From NCBI GenBank assembly GCA_013289325.1, contig JABDAE010000007.1, forward strand, positions 1 to 48,092: DNA of 48,092 nucleotides, given 5' to 3'. Below the pieces are notes generated by a model. That model was not told where the DNA came from and made no database searches. It was given only the letters and a program-made list of their open reading frames with translations. A program made the position numbers and the translations under genes. Shown here in pieces: positions 22,401 through 32,762 of the stretch; the stretch's first letter is position 1; each line of letters starts with the position of its first letter. Source of the DNA: Chlamydiota bacterium (GTDB lineage Bacteria; Chlamydiota; Chlamydiia; Chlamydiales; Parachlamydiaceae).

Positions 22401-22636
22401 TAGACCTCTTGCATAATCCTAGAAACGGCAGTTGGAGACGCTAACTTGACACAATCTATTGAACCAGAATCATTTGCAATGGGGTGGTCCTTCACCATTT
22501 GGGAATGTCCCACCCCATTGCAAAGTGATTCTAATTCAAGATCTTGCGCCAATTTAGCATCTCGAACTGCCGTTTCTAGGATAATTCCATTCGCTTGCTA
22601 AAATTGCACTTTTTGGCGAATTATGCAAGAGGTCTA
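22401..22636. repeat. 68-bp palindromic element split by the 163-bp element
   Basis: Outer arms TAGACCTCTTGCATAAT (22401-22417) and ATTATGCAAGAGGTCTA (22620-22636) are perfect 17-bp inverted repeats. Without the inserted 163-bp element and its ATAAT duplication, a 68-bp palindrome remains, with inner pairing TTCGC/GCGAA. The TAGACCTCTTGC arm also occurs at 23885 and 33887, so this is a second, smaller repeat family. Confidence 0.85.
22418..22580 (+). repeat. 163-bp palindromic element, copy 3
   Basis: Ends CCTAGAAACGGCAG / CTGCCGTTTCTAGG; central arms GCAATGGGGTGG / CCACCCCATTGC. Direct duplication ATAAT at 22413-22417 and 22581-22585. Inserted within the arm of the 68-bp palindrome, upstream of the gene at 22676. 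Confidence 0.95.
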
Positions 22637-22675
22637 TTGTCCTAAAGGGGGTGTTTTTGCTACGATAGTCGCAAA

Positions 22676-23887
22676 ATGAAAACTTCTTCTCCATCTTCAC
22701 GTTATACAGCGCTTTTGTTCGTACTTTTGTGCTATCTCGTCCCTGTTATGGCTTTGAGTATCTCTACAGATATCTTAACGCATTGGGAGGTCATGAGTAT
22801 AGGTCTTTGTATAACCGCATTAGGCTCTTTAGCGATTTTTTGCGCTATGGTCAAAGCAAGGCCTGTATCGCCGTTGCCTCTACTCGATCGAGTAGAAAGT
22901 CCCTTGCATAGTGATGAAAGCAATGATGAGCCATCCTTGCAGCCTTTGTTGCAGCAGTCTCAAAGAGAGCTCCAGCTTGCCCATGTGGAAAATGGGCGTC
23001 TTGCCTCAGATATTGAGGTCTTAATGGGCAATATTAAGCAGTTGCAACTGGAAAAAGAGGATGCTTTAGGGCAAGTTCAAAGCAATCTAATCGAGTGGCA
23101 AAGTTACCGGGAACAGGTACTATTGCAAATGGAGCAGCAGCAGGCGAAAATTTTATCCTTACAAGAGACTCTTGCTGATAGACAAATGAGCTATGATAAG
23201 AAATTGCAACAAATTGGTCATTTAGAAGAAAAGGTCGGTGACTTGACGGGGGAATTAAAAACCCTTTTGCACCGTGCAGAATCGCATAGTGGCTATATAA
23301 GTAAAGATCAAAGCGCGCATAGCATAAAAGAGCATCAAAGTCCTTCTTATTCTTTAGCACCAGCAGTTGAGGGGGGGCAGGAGGATTTTTTAACGCTTCC
23401 AATCGAAAAGCAAGTCCACACGCAAGAAGAGGCCTCTTTGCAGTTGAAAAGATGTATCGATATTGCACAAAAAATTATGGGATCGCAGCGGTTTTTATCC
23501 CCATCAAATGCATTTAGAGATTACCCCGCAGATGGCTTTGCGCTAGACTTACGCCGCCTTTGCGATAGCTTAAGAAGTGAAAATAATAGCGCTATTTTGC
23601 TCTATTCGCCAAAAGAAAATCAGCTTCTTTTTGCAAATAATCAGATCAGGGGATTAACGGGATGGAGTCCCGATAAGTTCTTGCAGAATTTTACAGATAT
23701 TATCTGCGATAAAGAGGGGTGGAAGCAGGGAGTAAGCAGTCTTGCATTGCGAAGCGAAGTTAATACGCAGCTTACCTTAAAGCTTAAAAGTGGGCAAGAG
23801 GCGATAGTCAATGGCCATTTTGGGATGATCCCTACAGGGGTTTTCAAAAATCACGTGATTTCTGTGTTATATACCTCCATTAAATAG
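22676..23887 (+). CDS. Membrane-anchored coiled-coil protein with a PAS-like C-terminal domain
   Basis: 403 residues. Two N-terminal membrane helices (ALLFVLLCYLVPVMALSIST and VMSIGLCITALGSLAIFCAM), a long Gln/Leu-rich coiled coil from about 85 to 205 (QSQRELQLAHVENGRLASDI ... GHLEEKVGDLTGELKTLLHR), then a soluble domain from about 290 that reads like PAS: AILLYSPKENQLLFANNQIR, GLTGWSPDKFLQNFTDII and GHFGMIPTGVFKNHVISVLY. There is no kinase or cyclase output domain. I infer a sensor or scaffold on the inner membrane. No family name is recognised. Confidence 0.72.
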   Translation: MKTSSPSSRYTALLFVLLCYLVPVMALSISTDILTHWEVMSIGLCITALGSLAIFCAMVKARPVSPLPLLDRVESPLHSDESNDEPSLQPLLQQSQRELQLAHVENGRLASDIEVLMGNIKQLQLEKEDALGQVQSNLIEWQSYREQVLLQMEQQQAKILSLQETLADRQMSYDKKLQQIGHLEEKVGDLTGELKTLLHRAESHSGYISKDQSAHSIKEHQSPSYSLAPAVEGGQEDFLTLPIEKQVHTQEEASLQLKRCIDIAQKIMGSQRFLSPSNAFRDYPADGFALDLRRLCDSLRSENNSAILLYSPKENQLLFANNQIRGLTGWSPDKFLQNFTDIICDKEGWKQGVSSLALRSEVNTQLTLKLKSGQEAIVNGHFGMIPTGVFKNHVISVLYTSIK

Positions 23888-24112
23888 ACCTCTTGCAAAT
23901 AATCGTTTCTAGGTTAAACGATTATCCTAGATCCGGCAGTTCGAGATGGCAAATTAATGCAAGATCTTGAATTAGAATCCCTTTGCAATGGGGTGGGACA
24001 TTCCCAAATGGTGAAGGACCACCCCATTGCAAATGATTTTGGTTCAAGAGATTGCGTTAAGTTGCCGTCTCCAACTGCCGGATTTAGGATTATTTGCAAG
24101 AGCGCTCTAGAA
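23884..24112. repeat. Intergenic palindrome split by the 163-bp element
   Basis: TCTTGCAAATAATCGTTT (23891-23908) and AAACG + ATTATTTGCAAGA (23916-23920 and 24089-24101) form an 18-bp perfect inverted repeat once the inserted element and one ATTAT are removed. TAGACCTCTTGC at the left end links it to the 68-bp palindrome family. It lies between convergent genes and probably served as a bidirectional terminator. Confidence 0.75.
23926..24088 (-). repeat. 163-bp palindromic element, copy 4 (reverse orientation)
   Basis: Ends CCTAGATCCGGCAG / CTGCCGGATTTAGG. Direct duplication ATTAT at 23921-23925 and 24089-24093. The central loop runs opposite to the other copies. The right duplication contains the stop codon of the coiA-like gene (24090-24092), so the gene's reading frame survived intact. 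Confidence 0.95.
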
Positions 24113-24986
24113 TAAGCCTCATAATAGCGATGCAAGGTCTTGCAATCCACCATTTCCACACCAAAAAAAGCCCTTTTCCAAGCGGCAAGCTTAAGAATTG
24201 CTCCATAGTGATTCGATTGAGGTTAGCTCTGCAAATGAGTGCATCTTCCTTCGCAATGAAATCTTTTAAGAGGATAGGATCTTTTTGTTTGGCTTCTATT
24301 AAATAGTCACCTTGGAAAAAGATTTTCCAACCTCGCTCTCTTTTGCGCAGGACGTGCGGAATTTCTTCAGTTTGCTTAGCCAATCCTTGAATAGAACAAG
24401 GAATTGATGGGTTAATGGGCGATGCTGGAAGCTTTGCAATTCTTAATCCCTTAGAAAGTAAAGCGGGTTGATCGTAGATGATGCCTTGGCCTATTTCATC
24501 GATATTTGTGAAGTAATGGGGCTGGTTGTTTTTGTGGAGAAAATCTTCGGCAGCAGATAACTTATCTTGATTGTAGCGGCTATCGTGCATGATCCAGATG
24601 ACTTGATAGCCGAGCGATGCATAGTCTATATTGCGCGCTTTGATTTCCACTGCAGTGATTGGGGAGTATTGAATTTCAAAGATGAGCTTCTTATTTATCC
24701 AGGCGACATCGGCAATGCGATTAATTGCTTTAAATGGATGCTCAAGAATAGCTTCTCCTTGGGGCAAAAGCGATAAAAAATGATTTTGGATGGTCAGGTG
24801 AATTACGCCTTTGCCATTTAAACGACATGCGCTATTGGGCTGAACATGGAAAAAGTGGGGTTGGCGGTGGAGCCCCCCGCGCAATCTAATGATTTTGCCA
24901 CACTCAATGCAGCGGTAGTCGCATTGCTTGACGGCTTCTTTTGCAAATATTCTTTGCTCATTTAGGTCGTAGGCAAATAGTTGCAT
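24090..24986 (-). CDS. CoiA-like competence/nuclease protein
   Basis: 298 residues. The N-terminal CoiA signature: C26-x2-C29 (YRCIECGKIIRLRGG) then 'RQPHFFHVQPNSACRLNGKG', a His-rich stretch, followed by the nuclease-like core 'NRIADVAWINKKLIFEIQYS' with the D...ExQ pattern and 'YASLGYQVIWIMHDSRYNQD'. CoiA proteins are linked to processing of incoming DNA in competence. The stop codon sits exactly at the edge of a repeat insertion. ATG 24986 is followed directly by the family's usual start, and no neighbour is co-oriented. Confidence 0.8.
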   Translation of the reverse strand: MQLFAYDLNEQRIFAKEAVKQCDYRCIECGKIIRLRGGLHRQPHFFHVQPNSACRLNGKGVIHLTIQNHFLSLLPQGEAILEHPFKAINRIADVAWINKKLIFEIQYSPITAVEIKARNIDYASLGYQVIWIMHDSRYNQDKLSAAEDFLHKNNQPHYFTNIDEIGQGIIYDQPALLSKGLRIAKLPASPINPSIPCSIQGLAKQTEEIPHVLRKRERGWKIFFQGDYLIEAKQKDPILLKDFIAKEDALICRANLNRITMEQFLSLPLGKGLFLVWKWWIARPCIAIMRLILERSCK

Positions 24987-25084
24987 GGAAGTTTTTCCTA
25001 AATAACAAACTTAAAACCTAACTTAAGTCTTCGCCGAAAGTCAAGTTTATACAAGGTAGCTCAGCAATCTCCTTTAAAAACGTT

Positions 25085-25139
25085 TCTAATTGCGATCTAA
25101 TTGCGATCTAATTGCGATCTAATTGCGATCTAATTGTGT
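25085..25139 (+). repeat. Tandem repeat of the 11-mer TCTAATTGCGA
   Basis: Four perfect units (25085, 25096, 25107, 25118) and a partial fifth, ending next to the promoter of the gene at 25193. The number may vary by slippage and shift promoter context. The rest of the gap 24987-25192 shows nothing else. Confidence 0.85.
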
Positions 25140-25163
25140 ATTAAATTATTTATTTGATATAAT
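25134..25163 (+). promoter_or_regulatory. Promoter of the acidic protein gene
   Basis: TATAAT at 25158-25163 with a weak TTGTGT at 25134-25139 (18-bp spacing) formed by the end of the 11-bp tandem repeat. Confidence 0.5.
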
Positions 25164-25192
25164 GAAATATGGGTTAATGTTGGGGTGTTTTT

Positions 25193-25903
25193 ATGGAATC
25201 ATTATCAAATGATAGTAACTGGATGGCTGACTTAAATACAGCTTATGACGCTCTAATTGAGGGCAATAGTAAGCCAAGTGAGCTGCCGATCGACAGTATC
25301 ATTGCGGGATTTCAAGAGGCGCTGCAAGTTTATCCTGAAATAGATGCAGAGGGACATGCCTCTTTAGGCGAAATATGTGAAAAGGTGGAATATATCTCGT
25401 CTGAAATTATCGATTATTACGAAGACCATCCAATAGAAGATCTGGTATCAAAAGTGACTAATTTCATCAATTATGGTGAATTTTTAAATACAAGTGAAGT
25501 CGGCTTAAGACTTGTCGAAGATTTTAAGAACGTCGCTCAAGAGACTGAAGATGCAGAAGAGCCTATGGCGGTAAGTCTTGGTCAAGATACACCGCAACAA
25601 GCTGCACCTCTTCCCTTATCCGAATTGGATGTAGAGGAGATGGAAATCGGCAGTGCAACGGATGAGGAGAGTCAGGCAGAGGATGCAATTGATGAGGAGA
25701 GCGATGAAGGAGAAGATGAGATGGAAGTGACAGGTGAAGAGGTCAGCCCCCTTTTAACCGAAGTCAATGAATTATCGGAAGAGGAGGAAGATGCCGATGA
25801 TAATCAAGGGGAAGTGGCCTCAGAAGATAGGCCCGTTAAATCGAAGAAAAAAAGAGTTCACATGATCGGCAAAGTAAGCCTTCAGAATCATCCTAAAAAC
25901 TAA
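25193..25903 (+). CDS. Highly acidic protein with a C-terminal basic cluster
   Basis: 236 residues. A helical N-terminal part (about 1-115) is followed by a very acidic, low-complexity region from about 120 to 215 (TDEESQAEDAIDEESDEGED and NELSEEEEDADDNQGE), then a short basic patch RPVKSKKKRVH near the end. No signal peptide or membrane segment. The basic patch resembles a monopartite nuclear-localisation signal; in an intracellular bacterium that would suit a host-targeted effector, but this is speculation. No family is recognised. It has its own promoter with tandem repeats upstream. Confidence 0.65.
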   Translation: MESLSNDSNWMADLNTAYDALIEGNSKPSELPIDSIIAGFQEALQVYPEIDAEGHASLGEICEKVEYISSEIIDYYEDHPIEDLVSKVTNFINYGEFLNTSEVGLRLVEDFKNVAQETEDAEEPMAVSLGQDTPQQAAPLPLSELDVEEMEIGSATDEESQAEDAIDEESDEGEDEMEVTGEEVSPLLTEVNELSEEEEDADDNQGEVASEDRPVKSKKKRVHMIGKVSLQNHPKN

Positions 25904-25966
25904 AAATTAGCTTCCTAAAAATGATGCTTTCGTGCAAAATCCGCTTTATTTTTGGAGTTTGCAATC

Positions 25967-26473
25967 ATGTCAATATCGCGTGTTTGGGTGATGTTTGGTT
26001 TTGTAGCCATTGGAATTTTAAGCCGTCTTTTACCCCACCCCCCTAATTTTACTGCGATGAATGCGATGATACTTTGCCTTGGAACTATGCTTGGAACTTC
26101 TTCTTTGACCTTTATGGCAGCTATTCCTACACTCATTATCACCGATGCAATTTTTGGATACCATTCGACAATTCCTTTTGTCTACCTAAGCTACGGGCTC
26201 ATTGCGATGATGGGCACCTCTTTAATAGGTACAAGACTTATCCCGATTTCTTTATTAAGCTCTTTGCTCTTTTTTATCGTCACAAATTTTGGCTCTTGGA
26301 TGACAACGGAGCTGTTCCCACATACGCTAAATGGCTTAATCCTTTGCTATATCGCCGCTTTACCTTTTCTTTCTACGCAAATCGCAGGAGATCTTATCTA
26401 TTCTGCGGTATTCTTTGGTTGTTATGTGGCGTGTACAATCCCTTACATTAATCAATGTCAAAAGACGAGTTGA
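25967..26473 (+). CDS. DUF6580 family membrane protein at the head of the ATP synthase operon
   Basis: 168 residues, mostly hydrophobic with about five membrane helices. The family phrase 'LLPHPPNFTAMNAMILCLGT' is clear and matches DUF6580 (ECF-type transporter S-component-like fold). ATG 25967 is used because GGAG stands 9 nt upstream; TTG 25952 is also in frame. The 3' end overlaps the start of the atpZ-like gene by 19 bp, so it is translationally linked with the ATP synthase genes. Its substrate is unknown; a vitamin or ion uptake role is possible. Confidence 0.78.
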   Translation: MSISRVWVMFGFVAIGILSRLLPHPPNFTAMNAMILCLGTMLGTSSLTFMAAIPTLIITDAIFGYHSTIPFVYLSYGLIAMMGTSLIGTRLIPISLLSSLLFFIVTNFGSWMTTELFPHTLNGLILCYIAALPFLSTQIAGDLIYSAVFFGCYVACTIPYINQCQKTS

Positions 26474-26667
26474 AACAGATTGGCGTATTTGCTACCATCC
26501 CGTTTGTGATGGCGATCCCCCCAGCGCTTGGGTGGATAATCGGGCGCTTTTTAGATGAACATCTAGGAACTAAGCCCTTTTGTCTTTATCTTTTTATAAT
26601 CCTTGGCTTTGTCGCGGGATTAAAAGAGGTGTATCGCTTGATTAAAAGGTATGGAAATAGTGATTAA
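26455..26667 (+). CDS. AtpZ/AtpI-like ATP synthase accessory protein
   Basis: 70 residues with two membrane helices (VFATIPFVMAIPPALGWIIG and PFCLYLFIILGFVAGLKEVY). The 'G.iiGrfLDehlGTkP' and 'GLKEVYRLIK' phrases fit AtpZ/AtpI, small proteins next to F0 genes implicated in Mg2+/Ca2+ handling or c-ring assembly. It overlaps both neighbours (19 bp with DUF6580, 17 bp with atpB). Confidence 0.75.
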   Translation: MSKDELKQIGVFATIPFVMAIPPALGWIIGRFLDEHLGTKPFCLYLFIILGFVAGLKEVYRLIKRYGNSD

Positions 26668-27442
26668 CTTTTTTGCATCTATTGACGCCGAAGTTCCCGA
26701 ATTGCCAAGCATAGGCAATTTGATCGATAAAATTTTCCATGGCGCCCCTTGGGCTTCTTTCATCCACCATTGGAGCAGTCTTCTCACCTCAGTTTTTGTA
26801 GGCATTGCCATCGCTTCCCTTTTTTGGATAGGATCAAGGTCAAAAAATCTTATTCCGACAGGGCTGCAGAATGCCTTAGAGTGGTTTCTTGAAAACTTTG
26901 AAACGGCCATTTGCGATATTTTAGGCCCTAGAGGGAAAAAATACGTCCCACTGTTGGCAACGCTATTTATCTATATTCTCGCCATGAATTGGCTGACCCT
27001 GATTCCGCTCATGAAACCACCTTCTTCCAATGTCAATATCACAGCAGGACTTGCCATTTGCGTATTTTGCCTCGTACAGTATCAAAATATTAGAAATTAC
27101 GGTTTTTTTGGATTTCTTTATCATATGGCAGGCTCCCCAAAAGATATTTTGGGATGGGTGATGTCTCCACTCATGTTTTGCATTGAGCTGCTCACTCAGT
27201 TTACAAGACCAGTTACACTAGCCTTTAGACTCTTTGGAAACGTCGCAGGGGAAGACATTTTAATTGGCGCCTTTGCTTTATTTGGCGTTCTACTTATCCA
27301 AGATTTAAATATTCCCTTTGGGCTGCCACTGCAGATTCCATTTTTATTTCTTGCGATGTTAACAGGTCTTATGCAGGCTTTAGTCTTTACATTATTGAGT
27401 ACAATTTATATTTTACTATCAATGCCGGAAGAAGATCATTAG
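26651..27442 (+). CDS. atpB: ATP synthase F0 subunit a
   Basis: 263 residues, five to six membrane helices. The essential Arg of the proton channel is present in 'TLAFRLFGNVAGEDILIGAF', and the C-terminal helix 'TGLMQALVFTLLSTIYILLS' has the conserved Q. With the c-ring this subunit forms the ion half-channels in the inner membrane. The ribosome site AAAAGG precedes ATG 26651. The gene overlaps atpZ and is followed by atpE after 26 bp. Confidence 0.95.
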   Translation: MEIVINFFASIDAEVPELPSIGNLIDKIFHGAPWASFIHHWSSLLTSVFVGIAIASLFWIGSRSKNLIPTGLQNALEWFLENFETAICDILGPRGKKYVPLLATLFIYILAMNWLTLIPLMKPPSSNVNITAGLAICVFCLVQYQNIRNYGFFGFLYHMAGSPKDILGWVMSPLMFCIELLTQFTRPVTLAFRLFGNVAGEDILIGAFALFGVLLIQDLNIPFGLPLQIPFLFLAMLTGLMQALVFTLLSTIYILLSMPEEDH

Positions 27443-27468
27443 AAATTAGACTTTTATAGGAGAATCAC

Positions 27469-27702
27469 ATGGAATTAAGTTCTGCAATCGCAATGGGCGC
27501 GCCAATTGGCGTTGGGTTAGCTGCGCTTGGATCGGGAATTGGACTTGGAATCGCCGTTTCAGGTGCTTTACAAGCGATAGGAAGGCAGCCTGAAGCCTCC
27601 GGGAAAATCATGACGAATATGATCATTGGCGCAGCTTTAATCGAGGCGCTGACAATCTATGCATTGATTGTCTTTTTCATTCTACTTGGGAAAATGGGCT
27701 AA
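27469..27702 (+). CDS. atpE: ATP synthase F0 subunit c
   Basis: 77 residues, two-helix hairpin with the polar loop RQPE (39-42) and the ion-binding Glu59 in GAALIEALTIYALI. By alignment to sodium-type c subunits (Gln at the helix-1 site, then Glu-Ser-Thr), this one has Leu26 and Glu-Ala-Leu, which points to a proton-coupled enzyme. Strong ribosome site TAGGAG upstream; the stop overlaps the atpF start (TAATG). Confidence 0.95.
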   Translation: MELSSAIAMGAPIGVGLAALGSGIGLGIAVSGALQAIGRQPEASGKIMTNMIIGAALIEALTIYALIVFFILLGKMG

Positions 27703-28184
27703 TGAAAATTGAACTTGGTCAAATTATTGGGCAGATCGTCGCGTTTTTAGTGATGTATTTCGTCATGAAGCGCTATGCATTTCCCCCATTTTTTCGCCTT
27801 TTAGAAGAGAGAAAAGAAAAAATTGCCAAAGAGCTTGCTGCAATTGAGGCAAAGTCTCATGAAGTGAGCGCGCTTGCAGGCGAATATGAAAAAAAGTTAA
27901 AAGAGATCGATTTATTAGCAAAAAATAAAGAAAAGAAAATTGTCGAAGCTGCGCAGCAATCTGCCCTTGCAATAGAGCAAGAGGCAAAAGGGCATGTCAA
28001 GGCGATGCTAACAAAAGCGCAAGAGGACCTTCAAAAGGAGATTGCAAAAGCTAAAGAGGCGCTAAAAGAAGAGATTATCTCTTTAGCAGTGCTAACGAGC
28101 GCTAAAATGCTTGAAACAAAAGTCGATGCCAAGCAAAGCCAAGCAATTTTGGCCAGTTGCGTAGATAATATGGAGCTAAAGTGA
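27702..28184 (+). CDS. atpF: ATP synthase F0 subunit b
   Basis: 160 residues. One N-terminal membrane helix (LGQIIGQIVAFLVMYFVMKR) and a long Lys/Glu/Ala-rich helix (EERKEKIAKELAAIEAKSHE ...) that dimerises as the peripheral stalk holding F1 static. Start overlaps the atpE stop by one base. Length and composition are normal. Confidence 0.93.
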   Translation: MKIELGQIIGQIVAFLVMYFVMKRYAFPPFFRLLEERKEKIAKELAAIEAKSHEVSALAGEYEKKLKEIDLLAKNKEKKIVEAAQQSALAIEQEAKGHVKAMLTKAQEDLQKEIAKAKEALKEEIISLAVLTSAKMLETKVDAKQSQAILASCVDNMELK

Positions 28185-28726
28185 GTGGTGAAGATATTGC
28201 TAGAAGGTACTCAAAAGCCTTATTTCAACTCTCTAAAGAAAAGAGCGATCTGCAAAGAAGAAAATTTGCCTTAAAACTTATTGCCGACCTATTTAATCGA
28301 CACAAAAGGCTTGCGACTTTTTTCCGCCTATCCCATGTGCCCGTTGTCACAAAAAAAAACATTTTACAGTCGGCTTTAAAAGATGTGGAAGATGAAACAC
28401 TTATTGCGTTTTTGTGTTTACTGCTCGATAAAAGGCGTTTTATTTACCTTCTTGAAATTGTAAGGTGTTATGAGGAAATGGCAGATGAAGAAATGGGGCT
28501 TCTTGAAGGAACTTTAAAGACAGCATACCCCTTAGAACAATCTATGATGGATAAAATGAGAATGGCTCTTGAAAAGAAGTTTAATAAAAATGTGGTATTA
28601 AAAGAAAAAATCTGCCCCAAAGCAATTGGGGGAGGTATGCTATTCATCGATAATAAATATGTGGATTTCTCATTAAGAGGAAAGCTTCAGAAGCTAAAAA
28701 CACATCTATTTGAAGGTTCTTTATGA
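28181..28726 (+). CDS. atpH: ATP synthase F1 subunit delta
   Basis: 181 residues. The N-terminal '[20 protein letters not shown]' and the later '[20 protein letters not shown]' with the C-terminal '[20 protein letters not shown]' are the standard OSCP/delta signatures. It links the b-stalk to the top of the alpha3-beta3 ring. It starts at GTG 28181, overlapping the atpF stop (GTGA). Confidence 0.93.
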   Translation: MSGEDIARRYSKALFQLSKEKSDLQRRKFALKLIADLFNRHKRLATFFRLSHVPVVTKKNILQSALKDVEDETLIAFLCLLLDKRRFIYLLEIVRCYEEMADEEMGLLEGTLKTAYPLEQSMMDKMRMALEKKFNKNVVLKEKICPKAIGGGMLFIDNKYVDFSLRGKLQKLKTHLFEGSL

Positions 28727-30246
28727 AATTAAACCCCGAAGAAGTTGTCTTTGCAATAGAGAGGCAAATTAAAAGCTATAGCGAGCAGCAAAAACAAGAT
28801 CCTCTGGCTTTAGAGTCTTTGGGATATATCTTAAGCCTTGGCGATGGGATTGTGCGCATCTTAGGATTACAAGATGCGATGATGTCTGAGCTTTTGGAAT
28901 TTTCCAACGGCACGCAAGGGATCATTTTAAATCTTGAATCGGAAAGCGTCGGCGCTGTGCTCCTCGGCTCTGCAGAGGGGCTAAAAGAACAAGATATCGT
29001 CAAACGCACAGGGGCGATTGCAAAGGTGCCAGTCGGTGAAGCTCTTTTAGGGCGTGTGATCGACCCGATGGGAAAACCCTTAGATGGTAAAGGGCCTATT
29101 AAAACGGCGCACTTTCGCCCCATCGAATCGGACGCGCCAAACGTCGTGCAAAGAGAGCCTGTGCATGAACCCTTACAAACCGGCATTAAAGCAATCGATG
29201 CGATGATTCCGATTGGCCAAGGGCAAAGAGAGCTTATCTTAGGCGATAGACAGACGGGAAAGACTGCTATAATCCTTGATACGATCATCAATCAAAAGGG
29301 AAAGGGAGTTTTTTGCATTTATGTTTCTATTGGCCAAAAAGCTTCTACGATTACGCGTCAAGTAGCGATCTTAGAAGAGAGCGGCGCGATGGAATACACA
29401 ACCGTTGTGATGGCGACAGCATCAGATCCAGCTCCCTTGCAATTCATTGCGCCCTATGCGGGCTCTGCAATGGGTGAATATTTCATGTATAATGGGCAAC
29501 ATGCCGTCTGCTTTTACGACGACCTTTCAAAACACGCTCAAAGCTATAGGCAGCTTTCTTTATTGCTCAGGCGCCCCTCTGGAAGGGAAGCGTATCCAGG
29601 GGATATCTTTTACTTGCACTCTCGCCTTTTAGAGCGATCGGCAAAACTATCAAGAGAGCTTGGCGGCGGCTCTTTAACGGCCATTCCCGTGATTGAAACG
29701 CAGGCAAATGATGTGACGACCTATATTCCGACAAATGTCATCTCGATTACCGATGGACAGATTTATCTTGAGCCAGACCTTTTTAATGCAGGCGTTCGCC
29801 CTGCGATTAATGTGGGTATTTCTGCCTCAAGGGTTGGAGGCAAGGCGCAGACAAAGGCGATGAAAAAGGTGGCAGGATCTTTAAGGTTAGATCTTGCTCA
29901 ATATAGAGAGCTTGCAGCTTTTACGCAGTTTGGATCTGAAGCTGATGAGAAAACGCGCGCAAGGCTTACTCGAGGCGAGGTGATGGTCGAAGTTCTTAAG
30001 CAAGATCGCCTAAAGCCCGTCCCCTTTGAAAAGCAGGTGGCCATTATTTTTGCTGGGACTGAAGGGTATTTGGACGATATTCATCTACAGCGAATTAAGG
30101 TCTTTGAAGAGGAATTGAATGTATTTCTCGAGCAAAAATATCCCAAAATCTTGCAAACGATCGCCGAAACAAAGGCATTAGATAAAGAGATCATCCACCT
30201 ATTACATGAGGCCATAGGAAGTTTTAAGCAAGGGTTTAAGAGATGA
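28723..30246 (+). CDS. atpA: ATP synthase F1 subunit alpha
   Basis: 507 residues, normal length. P-loop [10 protein letters not shown], the '[17 protein letters not shown]' entry to the nucleotide domain, '[20 protein letters not shown]' with [10 protein letters not shown] and '[15 protein letters not shown]', and the C-terminal '[20 protein letters not shown]'. It is the non-catalytic nucleotide-binding subunit of the F1 hexamer. It overlaps both neighbours by 4 nt (ATGA). Confidence 0.97.
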   Translation: MKLNPEEVVFAIERQIKSYSEQQKQDPLALESLGYILSLGDGIVRILGLQDAMMSELLEFSNGTQGIILNLESESVGAVLLGSAEGLKEQDIVKRTGAIAKVPVGEALLGRVIDPMGKPLDGKGPIKTAHFRPIESDAPNVVQREPVHEPLQTGIKAIDAMIPIGQGQRELILGDRQTGKTAIILDTIINQKGKGVFCIYVSIGQKASTITRQVAILEESGAMEYTTVVMATASDPAPLQFIAPYAGSAMGEYFMYNGQHAVCFYDDLSKHAQSYRQLSLLLRRPSGREAYPGDIFYLHSRLLERSAKLSRELGGGSLTAIPVIETQANDVTTYIPTNVISITDGQIYLEPDLFNAGVRPAINVGISASRVGGKAQTKAMKKVAGSLRLDLAQYRELAAFTQFGSEADEKTRARLTRGEVMVEVLKQDRLKPVPFEKQVAIIFAGTEGYLDDIHLQRIKVFEEELNVFLEQKYPKILQTIAETKALDKEIIHLLHEAIGSFKQGFKR

Positions 30247-31085
30247 CAACCCTTCGCGATATTAAAAAGCGCCTTCGCTCGCTTGAAAATATCAAAAAGA
30301 TTACCGACGCCATGGAAAGGGTTGCTGCCGTGCGCCTTCGCAAGGCGCAAGGCAAAGCCCTGCAATCAATTCCCTATTTAGATAAGATGAGCGCCATGTT
30401 AAGGCAGCTAGGCAGTCAAGATGTCTCTCATCCGCTCTTTGAAGAAAGAAATGTGAAAAAGACGGCGCTGATTGTGATCTCATCGGATAAAGGGCTTTGT
30501 GGCTCTTACAATGCAAATATCTGCCAAGCGGCCGATAAGTTTTTAAAAAATTATCAACATAGGGATATCGATTTAATTCTTTTTGGGAAGAAGGCGTTTG
30601 AGCATTTTAGTCATCATAAATGGACAATAGGGCGCAAAGTCTTAAATTGGAGCGATACGTTAACGCTTCATGAAGTAGAGCATATTTCAAGTGATTTGAT
30701 GAAGCGCTATTTATCTTTGCAATACGATGAGGTGTGGTTGATTTATACCCACTTTGTCAATATCATGAAAAATGAAGTGGTGATTGAAAGATTCTTACGA
30801 CTTGAAAAGGAACAGGCAACTGATACCCCTAAGATTAAACCTCTTTATATTTTCGAGCCCAGTGTGTCTTCTATTTATGCAAAAATTTTGCCGCGTTATC
30901 TTGCTTTAAAGCTTTATTCACGTCTCAATGTTGCGGCAGCATCAGAAATTGCAAGCCGGCTTGTGGCGATGCAAAAGGCAAGTAAAAATTCATCAAATCT
31001 CATTACTGATCTTACGTTGACGCGCAATAAGATTAGGCAAGAGGGGATTACAAAAGAGATCATTGAAATTTCAGCCTCTTCATAA
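30243..31085 (+). CDS. atpG: ATP synthase F1 subunit gamma
   Basis: 280 residues. The N-terminal helix '[20 protein letters not shown]' and central '[20 protein letters not shown]', with the C-terminal helix '[20 protein letters not shown]' then '[20 protein letters not shown]', are the gamma hallmarks. It is the rotating shaft that couples the c-ring to the beta catalytic sites. The C-terminal Arg/Gln segment typical of the family is conserved. Confidence 0.96.
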   Translation: MTTLRDIKKRLRSLENIKKITDAMERVAAVRLRKAQGKALQSIPYLDKMSAMLRQLGSQDVSHPLFEERNVKKTALIVISSDKGLCGSYNANICQAADKFLKNYQHRDIDLILFGKKAFEHFSHHKWTIGRKVLNWSDTLTLHEVEHISSDLMKRYLSLQYDEVWLIYTHFVNIMKNEVVIERFLRLEKEQATDTPKIKPLYIFEPSVSSIYAKILPRYLALKLYSRLNVAAASEIASRLVAMQKASKNSSNLITDLTLTRNKIRQEGITKEIIEISASS

Positions 31086-31090
31086 ACTAA

Positions 31091-32509
<1,419 letters not shown>

Positions 32510-32511
32510 AT

Positions 32512-32760
32512 ATGTTTAAACTTTCTATCATCACTCCTACTAAAGTTGTATTTGAAGAGGATGTGATCTCATTGACAGCGCCAGGTGATATGGGATTTTT
32601 TGAAGTCTTATCGCACCACGCTCCCTTGATGGCAACACTTAAGGAAGGGGAGTTTATCGTCATCGATCATGAGAAAAAACGCCTCTCTTGGCATATTAAG
32701 GGAGGGTTTTTCGAATTCAATCAAAATAAAGCAACCCTGCTTGCGGACGATGTTTCTTAA
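32512..32760 (+). CDS. atpC: ATP synthase F1 subunit epsilon, short form
   Basis: 82 residues, only the N-terminal beta-sandwich: 'LSIITPTKVVFEEDVISLTA', 'GDMGFFEVLSHHAPLMATLK' and 'GGFFEFNQNKATLLADDV'. The usual C-terminal pair of helices (about 45-50 residues), which inhibits ATP hydrolysis, is absent. The gene ends the operon 2 bp from a convergent gene, with no room for more coding sequence in frame. Confidence 0.92.
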   Translation: MFKLSIITPTKVVFEEDVISLTAPGDMGFFEVLSHHAPLMATLKEGEFIVIDHEKKRLSWHIKGGFFEFNQNKATLLADDVS

Positions 32761-32762
32761 AG

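Noticed and set aside
28776-29291. 171-codon minus-strand frame opposite atpA
   Set aside because: Antisense to the strongly conserved alpha subunit; no family resemblance.
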